Below are positions 1-9,755 of a DNA stretch of 41,649 bases, one piece after another; positions within the stretch are counted from its first letter, which is position 1; every line of letters begins with the position of its first letter. A program made the position numbers and the translations under genes. Origin of the DNA: Bacteroidota bacterium (lineage in GTDB: Bacteria > Bacteroidota > Bacteroidia > Cytophagales > Cyclobacteriaceae); assembly GCA_023417065.1 (NCBI GenBank), contig JAEZGH010000073.1:1-41649 (forward strand), read 5' to 3'. The notes under the pieces are model-generated. The model did no database searches. It had not been told where the DNA came from and saw nothing but the letters and a program-made list of their open reading frames with translations.

Positions 1-1825
1 GCTCCGCAGTGACGTTTTGCGGAGGCAACGGAATACTATTCCCGTCTTCAAGTTCCACGGCGATGTTATCATTAAGATCATTGGAGGGGAAGTAATCCGA
101 CCTCGCGGTACTGCTTATGCCACGAATCTTATAGTGATAAACGGATCCTGGAATCAACAGCGTGTCATAATAAAATGTGACATCTTTGTTCGTGATCGTG
201 GCGAGTTCCCAACGACTATCATTGAGGGATGTGTTCTTTCTCCAGACTTCATACCCGGTCTCAAGTGTTCCGTCGCTCCAGTGGAGGAAAACGCTGGAGG
301 GAGAGATCGGTTCCGCATTGAGTGATTGTGGTCGCATGGAGTTCACCACCGGAGCCCTGTTGCTGAAGAATACGGGAAACGCTTTTGAGGGCGGACTTGG
401 GCATTTGTTATAATCCGCAACGCGAACGGAATAAGACCCATTGTCATTCTTCAGCACAACGCGGTTACTGTCTGGTAATGAGATTACCGTACCGTCGCGA
501 TGCCAGTAATAATAAGGGAAACCCTCAGTCGCATAAAAGATTGCTTCATTGTTGTTGTTCAGATCGGGAAGGAAGGTCGTTCCTTCGTGGCTCAGTTCAG
601 GCGTAGGCGGCGCATCAGAGTAAAGTTCAACGACGTTCGACCAGTCGTTCCAATCGTCTTCTTTTGGTGACTGCACGCGACTGAAACGACCGCGGTACTC
701 ACCTTCCTGCGTGGCAATAAACGTCGCTTTATTTTCGCCATTAATGATTTGACCATTGCGCTCCCATTGATAGGCCGGGAATCCCGCAGGCATTCCGAGT
801 TTCAAGCCTTCATTCGAAGAAGCACAGATGTAGTTCGAATCGAAATATTTGAAGAGGTTGTTCTTCTTTTCCTTCAGAAGCCACGAAAAGAATTCGGGTT
901 CTGCAAAGGCCGTTGACCACGTGTTGTGCCCCAACTCTTCGTAGAACGTGTAACGAACAGATCCACCGGCTTCCCGAAATCGCTTGATAAATTGTTCGGT
1001 TTGAGATGGCTTCGGGAGCTGGTCTTTTCCACCCTGGAATATCCAGAGCGGTATGCTGACGCCGTTTTCGTAGTCGAAGTCACTGGTAAACGGAACAGGA
1101 GACATACAGATTGCTGCCGCGAACAGCCAGTCTGCCATCGTAATGGACTTCAGCGCGGCCTGCCCGCCCATAGAAAGCCCGGCGAGGTACACCCGATCGG
1201 GGTTCACATTGTATTGTTTGATAACAAGCCTGAGGATTCGGAGCGCATGCGCAACCGATGAATTGGTAGATGTGGCGCTTCCCCAGTTGTTTTCCATTTG
1301 CGGAAACAATACGAAACCCGGAAATGCCCGTGGATCAAGATTAGGGTCGCCCACCTTTCTGGATCCTGCGCGGTTTACGGCGTTCATAAAGGGTTGACCT
1401 CCATGAACGAGCATGTGATCGTTATTTAGATATTGAACAGCAGCCTTACCTTCCACCGGGGCATTCGGATCACAGTCTGTGCAATAACAATTGGTATCCC
1501 AGCAATTCCCACGTTCACCTGCTCCGTGGAACATTATCAACAATGGATAACCTTCGGCGTAATTGGGGTCATAGTTGTTTGGGGGGAGTAGCCGGAAATT
1601 CATCCGGAACCGCCAGTTTGATCCGCTTCGCTGCTGAAGGTGAAACTCCTGGTAGGGACTGGAATTCCACGAGGTCATATCGTGGAAAGTCTCCCCATCT
1701 CGCCAGCTGTAGGTGCCGGCGCGCAATCGGAAGTTCTCAATCGAAATTAAAGCGGTATCGCTGTTTTGACCCCAGGAGAAATTGCTTACAAGAAAAGCAA
1801 ACCAGAGTAAACTAAATCGTCGCAT
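1..1825 (-). CDS. Secreted alpha/beta-hydrolase (PHB-depolymerase-like esterase), 3' end outside window
   Basis: An open frame of 608 codons runs from an ATG at 1825 off the left edge without a stop. The N-terminus (MRRFSLLWFAFLVSNFSWGQ) is a signal peptide. Residues about 75-320 form an alpha/beta-hydrolase: HGAGERG at 100-106 (oxyanion region), nucleophile Ser218 in GLSMGG, probable Asp268 in GGKDQLP and His300 in LGHNTW. Residues about 330-485 contain two Ig-like segments and about 490-600 a fibronectin-III-like segment (PPVNLxWSDG-type core, visible as SSVFLHWSDGTLETGYEVWRK). The family hydrolyses esters of polymers or polysaccharide side groups; the substrate here is unknown. It lies 76 bp downstream of a PorP/SprF gene, so secretion by T9SS with a C-terminal signal beyond the edge is likely but unseen. 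It is paralogous in its hydrolase domain to the giant protein at 3341-9730. Confidence 0.85.
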   Translation of the reverse strand, partial: MRRFSLLWFAFLVSNFSWGQNSDTALISIENFRLRAGTYSWRDGETFHDMTSWNSSPYQEFHLQQRSGSNWRFRMNFRLLPPNNYDPNYAEGYPLLIMFHGAGERGNCWDTNCYCTDCDPNAPVEGKAAVQYLNNDHMLVHGGQPFMNAVNRAGSRKVGDPNLDPRAFPGFVLFPQMENNWGSATSTNSSVAHALRILRLVIKQYNVNPDRVYLAGLSMGGQAALKSITMADWLFAAAICMSPVPFTSDFDYENGVSIPLWIFQGGKDQLPKPSQTEQFIKRFREAGGSVRYTFYEELGHNTWSTAFAEPEFFSWLLKEKKNNLFKYFDSNYICASSNEGLKLGMPAGFPAYQWERNGQIINGENKATFIATQEGEYRGRFSRVQSPKEDDWNDWSNVVELYSDAPPTPELSHEGTTFLPDLNNNNEAIFYATEGFPYYYWHRDGTVISLPDSNRVVLKNDNGSYSVRVADYNKCPSPPSKAFPVFFSNRAPVVNSMRPQSLNAEPISPSSVFLHWSDGTLETGYEVWRKNTSLNDSRWELATITNKDVTFYYDTLLIPGSVYHYKIRGISSTARSDYFPSNDLNDNIAVELEDGNSIPLPPQNVTAE

Positions 1826-1901
1826 GTTGAGAAGCATTGGGACCAGCTTAAACCGAGAAGGCTTAAAACTAAATGCCAGCCGCTACACCCGACGATTTTT
1901 T

Positions 1902-3341
1902 CTATTCTACGCTCAGTACCCAGGTGTCGCGGAATGAATAACGCGACATCTTGCGGTATTCGTCACGCTGCTCACGGGCTTCCTCAATCGTGGAGGCGTT
2001 CCGCATATGGACGACGTACCTGTTCTTCGCCGTATCGAAGGCCACGCTCGCGGGATAACCGGCGCGTTTCAGGGTTTCTACATAATCCAGCGCGTTGTTC
2101 TTATGAGCAAATACACCCACAACCACGTAATGTCCTGGAGCAAGGCCTGACCCGTTCAACTTCACGGGGGCGTCACCTGATTTGATGACCTGGTCGCCCT
2201 GGTTTTCGCTTCTGCTTAAGTCTTCATTTTGTGCGGTGCGCTCCGTTCTTGCGAACCCGGCAGGATCCATATCCTGTACCGGTGCGTCATTCTCTTCGGC
2301 GGTCAGGATTACCTGATCCTGGTATTCATCCTCTTCAACATCTTCGTTTTCAAGTTCGTCATCAGATACCACTTCGTTATTGGTTTGCTTGGATGCATAG
2401 CCCGACGTCGCCGTCGCAGATTTACCGCCCAGTTGAGGCCTTCCAAAATGTTTCTTGCCAATACGTACAACCAGCTGAACTTCGTGTGAACCGGTTCCGA
2501 TCCTGTCTGATTGATCCGTTGCGAATTCATAGGCATATCCAACTTTCAGCCTTTCCTTCAGATCGAGACCCAAAAAGGCAAACATTCCGTAGTCCTGACG
2601 ATATGCTGCACCTACCCAACCCGTTCCCAGAAACTTCAGCGAGGCCAGCGCTTCATATTGTGCCTTGCGGCCTTCGGAAGTTCGATAGGTCAGAATAGGC
2701 TCCAGTGATATAAACGGACTTAACTCAAAATCATAGCTTACAGAAGTGATCGTGTTTTTTATCTGTGTGATTCCGCGGTGGGTAAAACGTTCTTCCGCGG
2801 CAACATTGTTCTGAAACAATCTGGGAATGGCAAATCCAAATTTGAACTTATTATATTGGTAGTGCATTCCGAATTGACCGTCGAGCGATGAGGTTTTGTT
2901 TCCGGATACCGGGTCAAAATGGTCAGATGTCTCGTCGATACTGATCCGGCTGCTGGTGTATCCTGCAGAAATTCCAAATCCGATTTTATGAAGGTCGATA
3001 ATCCGTCGGCCAAGGAAAACCTGATAGGAAAAGCTGGCCAGACCCGTGGTTGTCTTGATCTGACCGGCCTGATCCTGAAAACCGGTAATTGCAAACCCTG
3101 ATTTATAGTTCAGTGGAAGCTGCAAATTCATCGTCGCCGTCTTTGGAGCGCCTTCGAAACCCGTCCATTGGTGACGATAATTCAAATGAAGTTCCGAATA
3201 CCCACTCTGGGCAATGAACGAGGGATTATAGAGAAATGGATTCAGATAGTAATGATTGTATGTCAGGTTTTGTTGTGCCGACACGTGTCCTGCTCCCCAT
3301 AAGAGGAACAGGCACAATATGAGTTGGAGTTTCTTTTTCAT
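1902..3341 (-). CDS. PorP/SprF-family T9SS outer-membrane protein with C-terminal SPOR-like domain
   Basis: 479 residues with a signal peptide (MKKKLQLILCLFLLWGAGHVSAQ). Residues about 24-298 match the PorP/SprF pattern: QQNLTYNHYYLNPFLYNPS after cleavage, then alternating beta strands of an outer-membrane barrel. The usual family length is about 300-340 residues. Here a strongly acidic linker (about 325-390, rich in Asp/Glu) and a SPOR-like module (about 403-479: GHYVVVGVFAHKNNALDYVETL, RYVVHMRNASTIEEA, WVLSVE) are added. SPOR domains bind denuded peptidoglycan glycans, which would anchor the barrel to the cell wall. PorP/SprF proteins work in T9SS-dependent secretion or surface attachment of partners with type B C-terminal domains. 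The start codon overlaps the stop of the upstream giant gene (TAATG), so the two are likely translationally coupled. Confidence 0.9.
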   Translation of the reverse strand: MKKKLQLILCLFLLWGAGHVSAQQNLTYNHYYLNPFLYNPSFIAQSGYSELHLNYRHQWTGFEGAPKTATMNLQLPLNYKSGFAITGFQDQAGQIKTTTGLASFSYQVFLGRRIIDLHKIGFGISAGYTSSRISIDETSDHFDPVSGNKTSSLDGQFGMHYQYNKFKFGFAIPRLFQNNVAAEERFTHRGITQIKNTITSVSYDFELSPFISLEPILTYRTSEGRKAQYEALASLKFLGTGWVGAAYRQDYGMFAFLGLDLKERLKVGYAYEFATDQSDRIGTGSHEVQLVVRIGKKHFGRPQLGGKSATATSGYASKQTNNEVVSDDELENEDVEEDEYQDQVILTAEENDAPVQDMDPAGFARTERTAQNEDLSRSENQGDQVIKSGDAPVKLNGSGLAPGHYVVVGVFAHKNNALDYVETLKRAGYPASVAFDTAKNRYVVHMRNASTIEEAREQRDEYRKMSRYSFRDTWVLSVE

Positions 3342-6300
3342 TACTTCAGTCTTGCTATGGTTACACTTCCCTTTTTAATCACACGGCCATCACGGCGGAT
3401 AACGTAGTAGTATGCGCCATCAGGCACTGGAACTCCCCTTGAAAGACCATCCCAGGGTACCGGATATCCAATCGAAGAATATACTTGCTGACCTTCGCGA
3501 TTGTAGACAACGATCTCACAACCGTCGAGGAGATGTGCGTTTTCGATAGTCCACCTCTCTGAGGTAAGATCACCTTTCGCGTCAGGTGAGAACAGTTTGC
3601 GTGGACGTATCTCAGGATTTTCATCGAGGACCGTAATTTTGATTTCCTCAGACGTGCTCTGGCCATCAATATCCGTCACCGTAACAACGAACACGTATAC
3701 GCCAGGAGTCAGATTTTCCACGACAAGAATATTTTCTGCATGCATGTCGTAATTGATCGTCGGCCCACCAGTCTGTTGCCAGTGATAGGTGGCAATCATT
3801 CCACTTTCAGCCGACACATCCACTCTCAGCGTTGCAGAGTTCTCAGGTAGCTGAACCACCACATCAGGCGTCGTCGTTACCACAGGTGCCGGTGTAACAG
3901 GTGCCTCAGCGAACACGATAAGTGTCATCTCGTCGAAGTCACTTAATCCCTCATCGTCAGTCACCGTCAGTCGGAAGGAATAGACACCTTCAGCGAGGTT
4001 TGACAAGGAGAACTGGCGCTGATTTGTTTCGCTCAGGCTAACCGTCGGCCCTTCCACTTGTTCCCAGAGGAATGTGAGGGAAGATGCGTCCTCATCAGTT
4101 GCCGAACCCGAAATCGTGACTTCGTTCTGTGGCAACTGGATCGATCGGTCAGGTCCCGCGTTCGCTACCGGAGGCAGATTGAGATCTGCAGGCAGAACTG
4201 TTACGATTACCAGGTCTTCATTCGAAGCATTGTCGTCATCTGTTACGGTCAGGCGGAAATAGTAGGTTCCTGCAACAAGTTCTGAAATGATCAGCTGAGA
4301 TGCATTAACATTGCCCATTACTACAGTCGGACCACTTACCTTCTCCCACAGATAGGACGCAATCGTTCCGTCGGCATCGGTGCCAGACCCCTGCAACGTG
4401 ATGCTGTTTTCAGGTAGTTTGGTCGTTCTGTCTGGACCAGCATTGGCCACGGGAGCCTGATTGGTATTGGCCGGTTTAACCGTGATCGTGATTTCGTCGG
4501 AGGCGGACGCGCCGTCATCATCAGTCACGGTGAGCATAAATTTGTACGTTCCTACGACAAGATCGGATACCCCTGTGCTGAGACGACCCGGGTCTGTGAT
4601 GACCGCAGGAGCGCCCGCTACTTGTGTCCATTGAATGGTCGTGATGTTTCCATCCGCATCGGAGGCCGTACCTGTAAGATTAGCCGCTGAAACCGGTTCG
4701 ATGACAACGATGTCAGTTCCTGCATTCACCACTGGAATGATGTTGACTGCCTCAGGAAGGACTGTCACCGATACCTGGTCATATGCAGTAGCTCCGTCGT
4801 TGTCCTCGACTGTGAGACGGAATACGTATGAGCCTTCCTGCAGCCCTGAGAGGCTGAGCGTAGCCTGATTGGCATTCGTCATGGTTACACCAGGGCCGGA
4901 AACTTTGGTCCATGTGTATTTTGCAATTGATCCATCGTCGTCACTGGCACTGCCGTGAAGAGTTGCGATAGAAACAGGTAAAGTTACCGTTACGTCTTCA
5001 CCAGCGTTCGCGACGGGTGGTTCATTGGTGCTTGCCGGATTGACGATTACACGAACGTCATCGGTGTCAATCGCACCCTTATCATCAGTTACCCGAAGTC
5101 GGAATACGTAGGTTCCGGCAACCATATCCGTCACGGTAAGCGTTGGCGTGCCCGTATTTGTGAGCGTCGCCGCCGGACCGCTGAGTTTCGTCCAGAGATA
5201 TGCCGTTACGGTACCGTCAGGATCGCTTGCTGATCCCTGAATGGTAATGGTGTTGAGCGGAAGCGTGATCGTCTTATCGGCTCCCGCATTGGCAACAGGA
5301 CTCTGGTTCACGTTCTGTGCAAGAACGGTCACCTGAACATCGTCTGTGTGTGAGAGGCCTCCGTTATCCGTGACTTGCAGCCTGAACACATAGACACCTT
5401 CAACAAGATTAGACAATTGAAGCGTCGTCGTAGTAGTACCTGCCATGGTTGCAGCTGGACCGCTTACTTTGGTCCAGCGATAACTTGCAATTGAACCGTC
5501 GGCGTCAGATCCTGATCCCGTTATCTGCAGTGAGTTTGCGGGGAGCGTAATCGTGCGGTCTGCACCGGCATTGGCTCGCGGAGCCTGATTTACATCTGCG
5601 GCATTCACCGTAACCCTGACGTCATCGCTGCCAGTTGCACCCTTGTCGTCGCGCACTGTCAGTCTGAAAACATAGACACCTTCGACGAGATTGCTTAATG
5701 ATACTGTGGGAAGATTGCCGTTGGTTATCGTTGCAGCCGGACCACTTACCTTGCTCCACGAGTAGCTTGCAATGGTACCGTCCTGATCGCTGCCTGAACC
5801 GGTTATGTTCAGACTGTTCGTCGGAAGTTTAATTGTTCTGTCTGCTCCGGCATTTGCTACGGGTGCAATGTTTACGATTTCAGGCAGCACAGTTACCGTG
5901 ACGTCAGCGGAAGCAATAAGGCCGCCGTTGTCGGTTACCGTGAGCTTGAATACATAAGTACCTTGTACCAGGTTCGTAAGAGAAAGCGTGGCTGTGTTGG
6001 CGTTGCCAAGTGTTGCGGCCGGTCCACTTACCTTGATCCAGGAATAAGAAGCTATGGTTCCGTCAGGGTCAGTACCGCTGCCGTTTATCGTAAGATTGTT
6101 TACGGGCAATGTAATGCTGCGATTAGGACCGGCATTTGCGGTCGGAGCCTGATTCACCGTAGGCAGATTAACCGTGAGGCGCGCGTCTGCAAATCCGGTA
6201 GCCCCATCATTATCCCGAACAGTTACGCGGAACCAATAGGTGCCGGCGTTTGTCACAGTCACAGTAAGTGTAGCTGCTTCTGCATTCTCAAGTACTGCAC

Positions 6301-9300
6301 CTGCGGGACCGCTGATCTGAGTCCATTGGTAGCTAACCACTGATCCATCATCGTCGCGTCCCGTAGCCGTGAAGTTGGCCTTGTCGGCAGGCAGTGTAAT
6401 TGTACGATTTGTATTGATCGTAACTACCGGAGCCTGATTGGCGCTGTTGACAGTAACTTTAACTTGATCGCTGGCCATAGCGCCGGCGTCATCGGTTACC
6501 TCCAGATTGAACACATACGTGCCTTCTACCAGGTCTTCGATAAGAACGCTTGACGTATTTCCATTTGTAATCGTTGCAGCCGCAGGACCACTTACCTGAC
6601 TCCAGGCATATGAAACTATCGAACCATCTGAGTCGCTTCCCGATCCGTTGATCGTAACAGAGTTTGCAGGTAATGTAATCGTTTTATCAGCACCGGCATT
6701 TGCCACGGGAAGAGAGTTCTCTGCTGTCACGGTAACGATCACCTCATCTGAATCAGTTGCACCTTTGTCGTCGGTCACGGTGAGTGTGAAGCGGTAGGTG
6801 CCAGCCTGCAGATCGCTCAGTTCAACAGAAGCGGTGTTTTCGCCGCTGAGTGTCACAGCCGGACCACTTACCTTTGCCCATGCATATACTGTGATTGTAC
6901 CATCGGGGTCTGTTCCTGATCCATTGAGCGTCCAAGTATTTTGAGGAAGTTTGACAAGTTGGTCAGGTCCTGCATTGGCTAGGGGAGACTGATTGACAAC
7001 CTCCGGCTGAATGGTTAGAATCATTTCATCTGACGCTGACGCGCCGTCGTCATCTGTTGCGGTAAATCTGAATTTGTATTGTCCGGAAACAAGATCGGAC
7101 ACACTCAAATCAGGAGTCGTTTCATCTGCCAGGGTGCACGATGGACCGCTGACGAGTTCCCAAAGGTATGATACAACTGTACCATCAGAATCTGACGCTG
7201 TGCCGTTAATGACTACCGTACCCTGAGGAAGTGTCAGCGTTTTGTCTGCGCCTGCTGAAACAGCAGGTGGCACGTTCGGCCCGGTGGCCTCAACAGAAAC
7301 ACGTACCTCGTCGGATGCAATTGCGTCATCATCATCTGTAACGGTAAGCTCGAAGATATATACACCTTCTTCAAGATCAGATACGATTGTGGAAGATGTC
7401 GCGGGACTTGCAATGGTTGCATTTGTAGGGCCTGAGATCTGTACCCATTGATAGCCTACAACATTACCGTCAGGATCGAAACCAGATCCGTTCAATGTCG
7501 TTGAGCTGGTTGGCAGTACAATGGTAATATCGCTGCCAGCGCTCGCTGTAGGAGTCTGGTTTGCCTCGAGAACGATAACGTTCACGACATCACTGTCCGT
7601 TGCGCCGTCATCATCAGTAACGCGCAGTTCAAATTTGTAAACGCCGGCCTGAAGATTCGTTAACCCGAGGTTCGGCGTATTCTGATTTGAAAGGGTAGCA
7701 GCGGGACCTCCTGTCTTCACCCATTGATATGAGACAATCGTCCCGTCTTCATCGCTTGCGGAACCGCGAAGGGTTGTACTGTTTGTGGGAAGGTGAATGG
7801 TTTGATCTTCACCTGCATCGGCGATAGGAGCACGGTTTACTTCTGCAGGGTTGACGACCACGCTAACCTCATCAGAAGCTGTTGCCGCGTCGTCGTCAGT
7901 TACGGTCAGTCGGAATACGTAGGTGCCGGCGATGAGGTTCGCTACACTTGACGTTGCCGCCGATGCGTTCGCAATAGTTATCGTTGACGGTCCACTCACC
8001 TGAGTCCACTCGTATCTTACAATGGCGCCGTCAGGATCGTTTCCGCTACCGTTGAGGTTTGTAGAGTTCGTGGGCAGCGTCAATGTAATATCTGTGCCCG
8101 CGTCTGCCACAGGAGTTTGGTTTGCCTCAATAACCGTCACGCGTATCTCGTCTGAGCCTGTCGCACCGTCATCATCAGTTACCGTAAGGCGGAATACATA
8201 GACACCTGCAAGCATGTTTGATACTGTGAGCGATGCGGTGTTCGTATTTGCAAGCGTAGCCGTCGGACCGCTGATTTTCTCCCAGCGATAGGATGTGATT
8301 GTTCCGTCGGCGTCACTTCCTGTCCCGGTAATGATCGTTGTGTTCAACGGAAGATTTATTGTCCTGTCTGCACCCGCATTCGCAACTGGCGATTCATTCA
8401 CTTCAGCAGGATGAACAACCACGTTAACGCGATCCGTCGCAGTAGCACCTTCATTGTCTCTTACCGTAAGCGCGAATGTGTAGGTTCCTTCAATAAGATT
8501 TGAGAGTGAAAGCTTCGCTGTTGACGCTCCTGACATGGTGACGGTTGGCCCGGAAACTTTTTCCCAGGCATAGGAGGCGATCGATCCGTCGCTGTCGGAA
8601 CCCGTACCATTTATAGTGACCGAATTGGTTGGTAACGTAATCGACAAGTCTGGTCCGGCATTGGCGATAGGGGCCTGGTTTGTTCTTACAACCGTTACTT
8701 TGACGTCGTCATAAACGTTCTCGCCATTACTCGATTTTACGGTCAGGCGGAATGTGTATACACCTTCAACCATTCCGGATACAGAAAGAGTGCTGCTGGC
8801 AGCATTCGCCAAGGTCGCCGCCGGACCACTGGTCTTGGTCCATGCGTATGACGTTATCGTTGCGTTAGGCGCTGATGCCGTTCCTTTAAGGGTGATACTG
8901 TTTGTAGGGAGATTGATCGTCTGGTCGTGACCCGCATTAACAACAAGTCCTTCATTGCGGAACTGCATCAACCATTGATACACGTTTGGCGTATGAAGTT
9001 GATTGTCGGTACGATATGCCCTGTCCCAACTGTTGTGGTCAACTCCGGGATAGATGGTCAGTTTTGCAAGGGGATTTGGTGCAGGGTTGCAAGCATTAAT
9101 GGCATCAACCATTCGCGTTGTCATGGTGTAGCTTACAACATTGTCTGCGTCACCGTGAAATGCCCATACAGGGATGTTGTTTTTCCCGAAGTTACAAGCC
9201 AGGCTCGGGTTGTTGTACCCACCACAGATCACGGCAACAGCGGCAAGCTTCTGACCCAGACGCGCATCTTGTGAATAGGTCCACGTTCCGCCTCCACCAA

Positions 9301-9730
9301 GTGATAAGCCGGTTACATACACGCGCGAAAGGTCGATGCGCAGATATGACTTAACATACTCAACGACCTCATCCATGTAGGCAGGTTGCCACGAGCCAAT
9401 ATTTTTTTTCAGCTGCGGACTAATAAGTATGAACGGAAACTTGTATCCATCCTTCACGTGTTTGGGAGGTCCGAACTTTGCCACATTGGCGAGGTCGGTC
9501 TCTGTATCCCCGCGTTCTCCTATTCCATGAAAGAAGAATACGATGGGATAGTCGTTATTATTGGAATTATAGTCGGGGGGAAGATACTCATAGAACCAGG
9601 TTCCCGCCGGTGTTACTTTGGCAGTCTGATTTTGTGCCTGCGCTGAGAAGCCCACGGCGACCATAAGAATAACAAAGACTGCGCTGAACAGTTTGTTCTT
9701 GTGTGGATAGGGGTCCATACGACTAAGCAT
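3341..9730 (-). CDS. Giant T9SS-secreted hydrolase with 19 PKD-like repeats and gliding-type C-terminal domain
   Basis: 2129 residues. A signal peptide ends near residue 32 (VGFSAQAQ); a start at Met5 is also possible. Residues about 45-260 form an alpha/beta-hydrolase of the PHB-depolymerase/prolyl-oligopeptidase type with HGIGERG (68-74), Ser143 in GLSLGGG, Asp194 or Asp196 in HGDADNVV and His232 in GVDHNSWD. From about 262 to 2035 I count 19 PKD-like repeats of about 93 residues (pattern NxxPVANAGPD, LPxNSxTLxGSGSDxDG, YxWxKxSGPxA, GxYVFRLTVTDDxGA). The last 90 residues (PEIRPRKLFSPDAKGD ... WDGLSRGVPVPDGAYYYVIRRDG) match the gliding-motility-associated type B C-terminal domain that directs T9SS export. 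The protein is probably a large surface enzyme or adhesin paired with the downstream PorP/SprF protein. Substrate unknown. Confidence 0.93.
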   Translation of the reverse strand: MLSRMDPYPHKNKLFSAVFVILMVAVGFSAQAQNQTAKVTPAGTWFYEYLPPDYNSNNNDYPIVFFFHGIGERGDTETDLANVAKFGPPKHVKDGYKFPFILISPQLKKNIGSWQPAYMDEVVEYVKSYLRIDLSRVYVTGLSLGGGGTWTYSQDARLGQKLAAVAVICGGYNNPSLACNFGKNNIPVWAFHGDADNVVSYTMTTRMVDAINACNPAPNPLAKLTIYPGVDHNSWDRAYRTDNQLHTPNVYQWLMQFRNEGLVVNAGHDQTINLPTNSITLKGTASAPNATITSYAWTKTSGPAATLANAASSTLSVSGMVEGVYTFRLTVKSSNGENVYDDVKVTVVRTNQAPIANAGPDLSITLPTNSVTINGTGSDSDGSIASYAWEKVSGPTVTMSGASTAKLSLSNLIEGTYTFALTVRDNEGATATDRVNVVVHPAEVNESPVANAGADRTINLPLNTTIITGTGSDADGTITSYRWEKISGPTATLANTNTASLTVSNMLAGVYVFRLTVTDDDGATGSDEIRVTVIEANQTPVADAGTDITLTLPTNSTNLNGSGNDPDGAIVRYEWTQVSGPSTITIANASAATSSVANLIAGTYVFRLTVTDDDAATASDEVSVVVNPAEVNRAPIADAGEDQTIHLPTNSTTLRGSASDEDGTIVSYQWVKTGGPAATLSNQNTPNLGLTNLQAGVYKFELRVTDDDGATDSDVVNVIVLEANQTPTASAGSDITIVLPTSSTTLNGSGFDPDGNVVGYQWVQISGPTNATIASPATSSTIVSDLEEGVYIFELTVTDDDDAIASDEVRVSVEATGPNVPPAVSAGADKTLTLPQGTVVINGTASDSDGTVVSYLWELVSGPSCTLADETTPDLSVSDLVSGQYKFRFTATDDDGASASDEMILTIQPEVVNQSPLANAGPDQLVKLPQNTWTLNGSGTDPDGTITVYAWAKVSGPAVTLSGENTASVELSDLQAGTYRFTLTVTDDKGATDSDEVIVTVTAENSLPVANAGADKTITLPANSVTINGSGSDSDGSIVSYAWSQVSGPAAATITNGNTSSVLIEDLVEGTYVFNLEVTDDAGAMASDQVKVTVNSANQAPVVTINTNRTITLPADKANFTATGRDDDGSVVSYQWTQISGPAGAVLENAEAATLTVTVTNAGTYWFRVTVRDNDGATGFADARLTVNLPTVNQAPTANAGPNRSITLPVNNLTINGSGTDPDGTIASYSWIKVSGPAATLGNANTATLSLTNLVQGTYVFKLTVTDNGGLIASADVTVTVLPEIVNIAPVANAGADRTIKLPTNSLNITGSGSDQDGTIASYSWSKVSGPAATITNGNLPTVSLSNLVEGVYVFRLTVRDDKGATGSDDVRVTVNAADVNQAPRANAGADRTITLPANSLQITGSGSDADGSIASYRWTKVSGPAATMAGTTTTTLQLSNLVEGVYVFRLQVTDNGGLSHTDDVQVTVLAQNVNQSPVANAGADKTITLPLNTITIQGSASDPDGTVTAYLWTKLSGPAATLTNTGTPTLTVTDMVAGTYVFRLRVTDDKGAIDTDDVRVIVNPASTNEPPVANAGEDVTVTLPVSIATLHGSASDDDGSIAKYTWTKVSGPGVTMTNANQATLSLSGLQEGSYVFRLTVEDNDGATAYDQVSVTVLPEAVNIIPVVNAGTDIVVIEPVSAANLTGTASDADGNITTIQWTQVAGAPAVITDPGRLSTGVSDLVVGTYKFMLTVTDDDGASASDEITITVKPANTNQAPVANAGPDRTTKLPENSITLQGSGTDADGTIASYLWEKVSGPTVVMGNVNASQLIISELVAGTYYFRLTVTDDDNASNEDLVIVTVLPADLNLPPVANAGPDRSIQLPQNEVTISGSATDEDASSLTFLWEQVEGPTVSLSETNQRQFSLSNLAEGVYSFRLTVTDDEGLSDFDEMTLIVFAEAPVTPAPVVTTTPDVVVQLPENSATLRVDVSAESGMIATYHWQQTGGPTINYDMHAENILVVENLTPGVYVFVVTVTDIDGQSTSEEIKITVLDENPEIRPRKLFSPDAKGDLTSERWTIENAHLLDGCEIVVYNREGQQVYSSIGYPVPWDGLSRGVPVPDGAYYYVIRRDGRVIKKGSVTIARLK
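3626..8947 (-). repeat. Array of 19 PKD-like coding repeats, about 280 bp period
   Basis: Approximate bounds of the repeat array inside the giant hydrolase gene. Each unit is about 275-285 bp and encodes one PKD-like domain. Units are diverged from one another at the DNA level but keep shared words such as those encoding VSGP, YVFRLTVTDD and ANAG. Units 10, 16 and 19 are the most divergent (unit 10 has VTINTNRTITL instead of ANAGPD; unit 16 has QVAGAP instead of KVSGP; unit 19 lacks the SDxDG turn). Confidence 0.9.
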
Positions 9731-9755
9731 AGTTAGGTTCTTGATATCTAATGCT

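Noticed and set aside
17..1815. Several plus-strand frames of 70-111 codons
   Set aside because: They lie opposite the 608-codon minus-strand esterase, which has a signal peptide and complete triad; the plus frames are Arg/Ser-rich shadows.
3626..8947. Assembly artefact in the PKD array
   Set aside because: Repeats differ clearly from each other at DNA and protein level, so collapsed or duplicated reads are unlikely, though the count still deserves long-read support.
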